Origin: Anniella stebbinsi
Lineage: Eukaryota; Chordata; Lepidosauria; Squamata; Anniellidae
DNA length: 64,000 bases
NCBI GenBank assembly: GCA_029215795.1
Contig: JARDYH010000002.1
Location: forward strand, 278,636,310 to 278,700,309
Direction of reading: 5' to 3'
Both the position numbers and the translations under genes were made by a program. The notes beneath the pieces were generated by a model. That model made no database searches, was not told the origin of the DNA, and saw nothing but the letters and a program-made list of their open reading frames with translations. Shown piece by piece: positions 60,760 to 64,000 of this stretch; within the stretch, counting starts at the first letter, position 1, and each line of letters opens with the position of its first letter.

Positions 60760-60833
60760 TTATAAAATTGTACATGTTTTTGATTTGCCTTCTTCTCCAC
60801 CACCTCCTCCACCGCCACCTCCTCCAGCTTCAG
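60760..60833 (-). CDS. PDE6C: PDE6C last coding exon (poly-Gly and CaaX box)
   Basis: C-terminal exon of the cone photoreceptor cGMP phosphodiesterase alpha' subunit. It follows acceptor TTTTTTATTAG and reads (A)EAG10-EEGKSKTCTIL, stop TAA at 60762-60760. CTIL is a CaaX motif; terminal Leu predicts geranylgeranylation, which anchors PDE6C to outer-segment membranes. Human ends KSKTCLML, so KSKTC is conserved. The ten consecutive Gly codons (60825-60796) are an expansion of the short Gly stretch in human. The exon joins in frame (phase 1) to 63737-63890. Confidence 0.93.
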
Positions 60834-62966
60834 CTAATAAAAAACAGAAAATACATGTTAGCAAAGTAAGATCTACATTTATTTTAATGGCATTCAGTAG
60901 GCACTTTGTGGCATAAAAATGGTAAAATATGTGTGATTGACCATTTGAAAACTGAATAGATTTTCAGCAATTTTGCATTCTTTGATGAATAACCAAATAT
61001 TTTTATTCACCATATGGTATGATACATAATACAAAACTTCTCAAAGGACAAACACACACTGAACCACTCTTACTGGAAAGTTTCAGCAACTAGGTATATT
61101 TAAGTGCACACACCAAGTGTAGTTGGTGAAAGGTCTTGGAATAGAAAATTAAGTCATAGATCAATAATCCTCCGGTCTGTTTGGGGGGAAAGTATGGTAA
61201 TTTTTTGTCCTAAATACAGTTGAAACTAAAACAAGTTCACCAGTCTAAAAATCCACTGGCAAATCCAGAGGCATTTCTTCCTAGCGTTTCCAGTGTCTTT
61301 CAAATGATTCCACAGGTTTTTATTTGACAAAATTCATATATTTGTCATAGAGCACATTTTTGGTTTCTGGTCCATTTAAATTAACAAACCAACATTGGAA
61401 TTAAAACTTACATTTGAAACCTGTGGATCACCATGTTACTAGGTTATTTTCGACCCTTTCCACCTGCATTGAAACATGTCACATGATCAACGGCCTACCT
61501 TCTGGAATGCTTCGATATAATTAACAGCATGATATCCAAAATACTGATTTTAATTTTGTAATATTGCACATCATCCTGTTTATTTTCTGTTCTGAACTTT
61601 CCACTATAGTGGTTCAGCAAATGTATTTTGTTTTATTTTGAAAGTCAAGAGATTATAGTATACAACAAATTATCACAACTAGGTGGTTCAAATATTTCAG
61701 TGTAATGCGTGTAATATGGCATTCTCTACAAGTCATATATTGAATTTCAATGGCAAACTGCAAGTTAATTCATGGTTCTAGAAAGCACCATATTCAGTAA
61801 TGCAATTCAGTAGCCCCACATGCATGTATACTGAACTATACAGTTTATAACGCTCTAGAAATAGCCCACTGATCTTTTCTCTGTTTAAAGGCCCTGGTCT
61901 TGATGTTTTAGTTATAAATTGTGAACTTACTATTTCAAAAATATAAGGTTTCAAATGCTTTTAGTGGAACAATATTTCCACGTATCTTGTATTAGCATAC
62001 TTTTAAAATATATTTTATTAAAAACAGATTTTATTTTCAAAATTAATATTAAATAATTAATGATGTCATGGGGATTATTAATAACATCATAGCTAGAGCT
62101 CCTTGATTTTATTTCAGTTCCAAATGTGTGAGAGATAAAATGAGAGGGAAAGGCAGGGAAGGGGGGATACATAAGTGTAAATCAGTGTGTGGTGGCAATA
62201 GAAAAGGTGACAGAGCCACTTGATTATGTAGCTTTAAAAGATCAGGCAAATATTCATGGAAAAAAAATCTGGCAGTGTTTACTAAGTATGATGGCTAGTT
62301 ACATGAGAACGTCAACAAAGGTGCACATCAAAAATGCGCTTTGGAATATGCATCTCATTCAAATAAACTGAATGCAGATGAACTGATTCTCACTTGTGTC
62401 CAACTGAAGTTCTTAGTTCCAAATCTAGTAAGTGAAAAGCCTATTTATTCATGTGGATCTTCTTAGCTGGATTGGGCCGATTGCCTTTTTATTCATCTCA
62501 CTAACAGCTTGAGAGATATCAAGTCCAGAAGGCAAAGCACAAATTTGAGCTTGTAGTTACAGCTGGTGTAACAGATACAACAGCATTTTCTGTTGTTTCT
62601 GGAAACGATACTCTTGGTTTTGGCCTCAAGCTCATGCAAGAAACAGCAAGAAAATGAAACATTTTTTTAAAAAAACCCAATACTTATTGGTAATCAAAAC
62701 AGTACAAAATGGAGTTGATGTAATAGCTAATGTCACTTTCCTAACATTTCTGCCAGAAATATCATAAAGGCTGTAAAATGGCTACTGCAACTGGTTTAAC
62801 ACAATAACACTATTTGTCAGTAGTTCTGATGTTGGTAATTTATGCACTGGATAATGGAAGAGTTTGCTGAAGTTGTTCAAAAGTGACATTCTTGATCAAG
62901 GCAGCTTCGTTGTTTTTCCACTCTGTTTGTGATTGTTCCACTTTCCGACTAAATATACTATATTTG

Positions 62967-63052
62967 GGCTGCAATCCTATACCGACTTATATGGGAGTAA
63001 CCCCCACTAAAATCAATGAGACTTATGTCTGAGTAGACATGTATAGGATAAA
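62967..63052. repeat. GCAATCCTATA palindromic repeat
   Basis: GGGCTGCAATCCTATACCGAC...TGAGACTTATGTCTGAGTAGACATGTATAGGAT. Confidence 0.75.
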
Positions 63053-63377
63053 ACTGTCAACCAACTTTTTTTTTTAGTAATATTCTTTCCACTGAATGTA
63101 TTGGGTTGGAGGCAGAAAAGAAGAGCTGGTAATCAAGCGGATGGGGGAGGGAAGGGGATTTTCACCAATTCCCACTTCCCTCCTGCATCACCTCCCAGAC
63201 GATTCTGGAGAGTGCTCCAACCCACTGGAGCATATCTACTGCATGCGGAAGGGGGAAAATTTCCTTCCTGTCATGAGTGGAACTCCACTAACACCCTGTC
63301 CTCACTTCCCACTACATGCATTTCAGTGGAAGTTTGCCTTGAATTAAGCCCCAAATTCCCAAAAATTACAGAAGTCT

Positions 63378-63710
63378 ATATTTCTATATTGCCCAATAGA
63401 CCAAACTCTCTGGGCAGCTAACAAAAGTTAAATCCCCAAAATACAACATGCTAAGGTATAAAATCTTTTTAAAAAATTTAATTGAATTAAACCAGAGTAA
63501 AAGCCAGCAGCTGTGTAAAGACTGAAAACCACCACAACACATTAAAAACAAAACTGAAAGAGTAAAAAGCCTGGGAAAATAAAAAGGTCTGCACCTGATG
63601 CCCAAAAGCCCACAATGAAGGCGTCAGGTGAACCTTTCTGGCAAGGGTATTCCACAACCAGGTGCCACCACTGAAAAGGTCTTCTTAGGAGCAATGGGGT
63701 TGCCTCTTAG
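63378..63710 (-). mobile_element. L2-like LINE 3' end, minus orientation
   Basis: TTTCTATATTGCCCAATAGACCAAACTCTCTGGGCAG is the inverse of the CTGCCCAGAGAGCTTCGGC tail. Further right, GGCAAGGGTATTCCACAACCAGGTGCCACC is the inverse of the C-terminal coding region of this LINE type. Ends about 25 bp from a PDE6C exon. Confidence 0.65.
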
Positions 63711-63736
63711 GAATACATTTTTTTCATATGCCTAAC

Positions 63737-63890
63737 CTTTCTTGGCAGCTTCTTCCTCCTCCTTTTTCTTTTGTTCCTCAATAGCTTTCATCTTTTGGTC
63801 ATATACTTCAGCTCGTGACTTCCATTCCACCCGATTGTTTTGAAGACCATCAAACATAGGTGTAATTTCTCTATGGAACCTTGAGAATTC
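63737..63890 (-). CDS. PDE6C: PDE6C penultimate coding exon
   Basis: 154 nt on the minus strand between acceptor GTTTACTTAG and donor GAAAG|GTTAGG. Encodes [19 protein letters not shown] and [19 protein letters not shown] followed by a Lys/Glu-rich tail ([13 protein letters not shown]). This matches the end of the PDE6 catalytic domain and the start of the C-terminal tail (human [24 protein letters not shown]). The tail links the catalytic domain to the prenylated end. The rest of the gene continues beyond the window to the right. I cannot name the exon number with certainty. Confidence 0.95.
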
Positions 63891-64000
63891 CTAAGTAAAC
63901 AGAGGAGATCCATAGATTGACCACTCATGGTGAAAACTGTGCATTGTGCTGGTAACACAGACGTTTCTGACATGTACAGATAACCTTTAATTTTGCAGGC

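Larger units (their letters stand above)
60834..63736 (-). other. PDE6C: PDE6C last intron
   Basis: Bounded by AAAG|GTTAGG (donor, minus strand) and ATTAG|CTG (acceptor). Contains a GCAATCCTATA palindromic repeat at 62967-63052 and a reversed L2-like LINE 3' end at 63378-63710. Otherwise AT-rich with nothing recognised. Confidence 0.8.

Noticed and set aside
60614..60916. Plus-strand frame with a ten-proline run as a gene
   Set aside because: It is the antisense shadow of the PDE6C last exon; the prolines are the complement of the glycine codons.

Overview
This is nuclear DNA from a vertebrate, most likely a squamate reptile (lizard). The genes are split into small exons with canonical introns. 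Repeats are mixed and diverse: L2-, CR1- and L1-type LINE pieces, tRNA-derived SINEs, many short palindromic and TIR elements, solo LTRs and abundant microsatellites. That mix is what is known from lizard genomes. The species cannot be told from the window. Three protein-coding genes are recognised: LGI1 (minus strand, left edge), FRA10AC1 (plus strand, complete) and PDE6C (minus strand, right edge). In human 10q23.33 the same trio occurs as PDE6C-FRA10AC1-LGI1 with the same relative orientations, so this is a conserved block read in the opposite direction.

Layout. 1-2.1 kb holds the first coding exon of LGI1 (signal peptide and start of the cysteine-rich N-cap), then its leader with a 52-bp CT repeat and a GC-rich upstream region. 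2.1-28.8 kb is the spacer between the divergent LGI1 and FRA10AC1 genes. It contains no host exon I can recognise and is built largely of mobile elements: a 2.46-kb 5'-truncated LINE at 16.5-18.9 kb, two solo LTRs, several hAT-like elements with 7-8 bp target duplications, and CpG-rich patches full of ATGCGC and GCGCTT motifs. 28.85-29.26 kb is the FRA10AC1 CpG-rich promoter and first exon. 29.2-55.9 kb carries 14 FRA10AC1 coding exons that join to exactly 990 nt (329 residues); a 3' UTR runs to a poly(A) signal at 56571. 60.76-63.89 kb has the last two coding exons of PDE6C, ending in a CaaX box.

The genes do not form an operon or pathway. LGI1 encodes a secreted neuronal LRR/EPTP protein, FRA10AC1 a nuclear protein associated with the spliceosome, and PDE6C the catalytic subunit of cone phosphodiesterase. 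The link between them is ancient synteny.

The most interesting signals are a textbook minor-spliceosome (U12-type) intron and a GC-AG intron in FRA10AC1, start-codon differences from the mammalian proteins in both FRA10AC1 and LGI1, absence of the human fragile-site CGG repeat, and a ten-glycine run just before the PDE6C prenylation signal. Several unrelated TIR element families also share an unusual third, internal copy of their terminal repeat. I found no CRISPR array, operon or convincing new multi-gene system.
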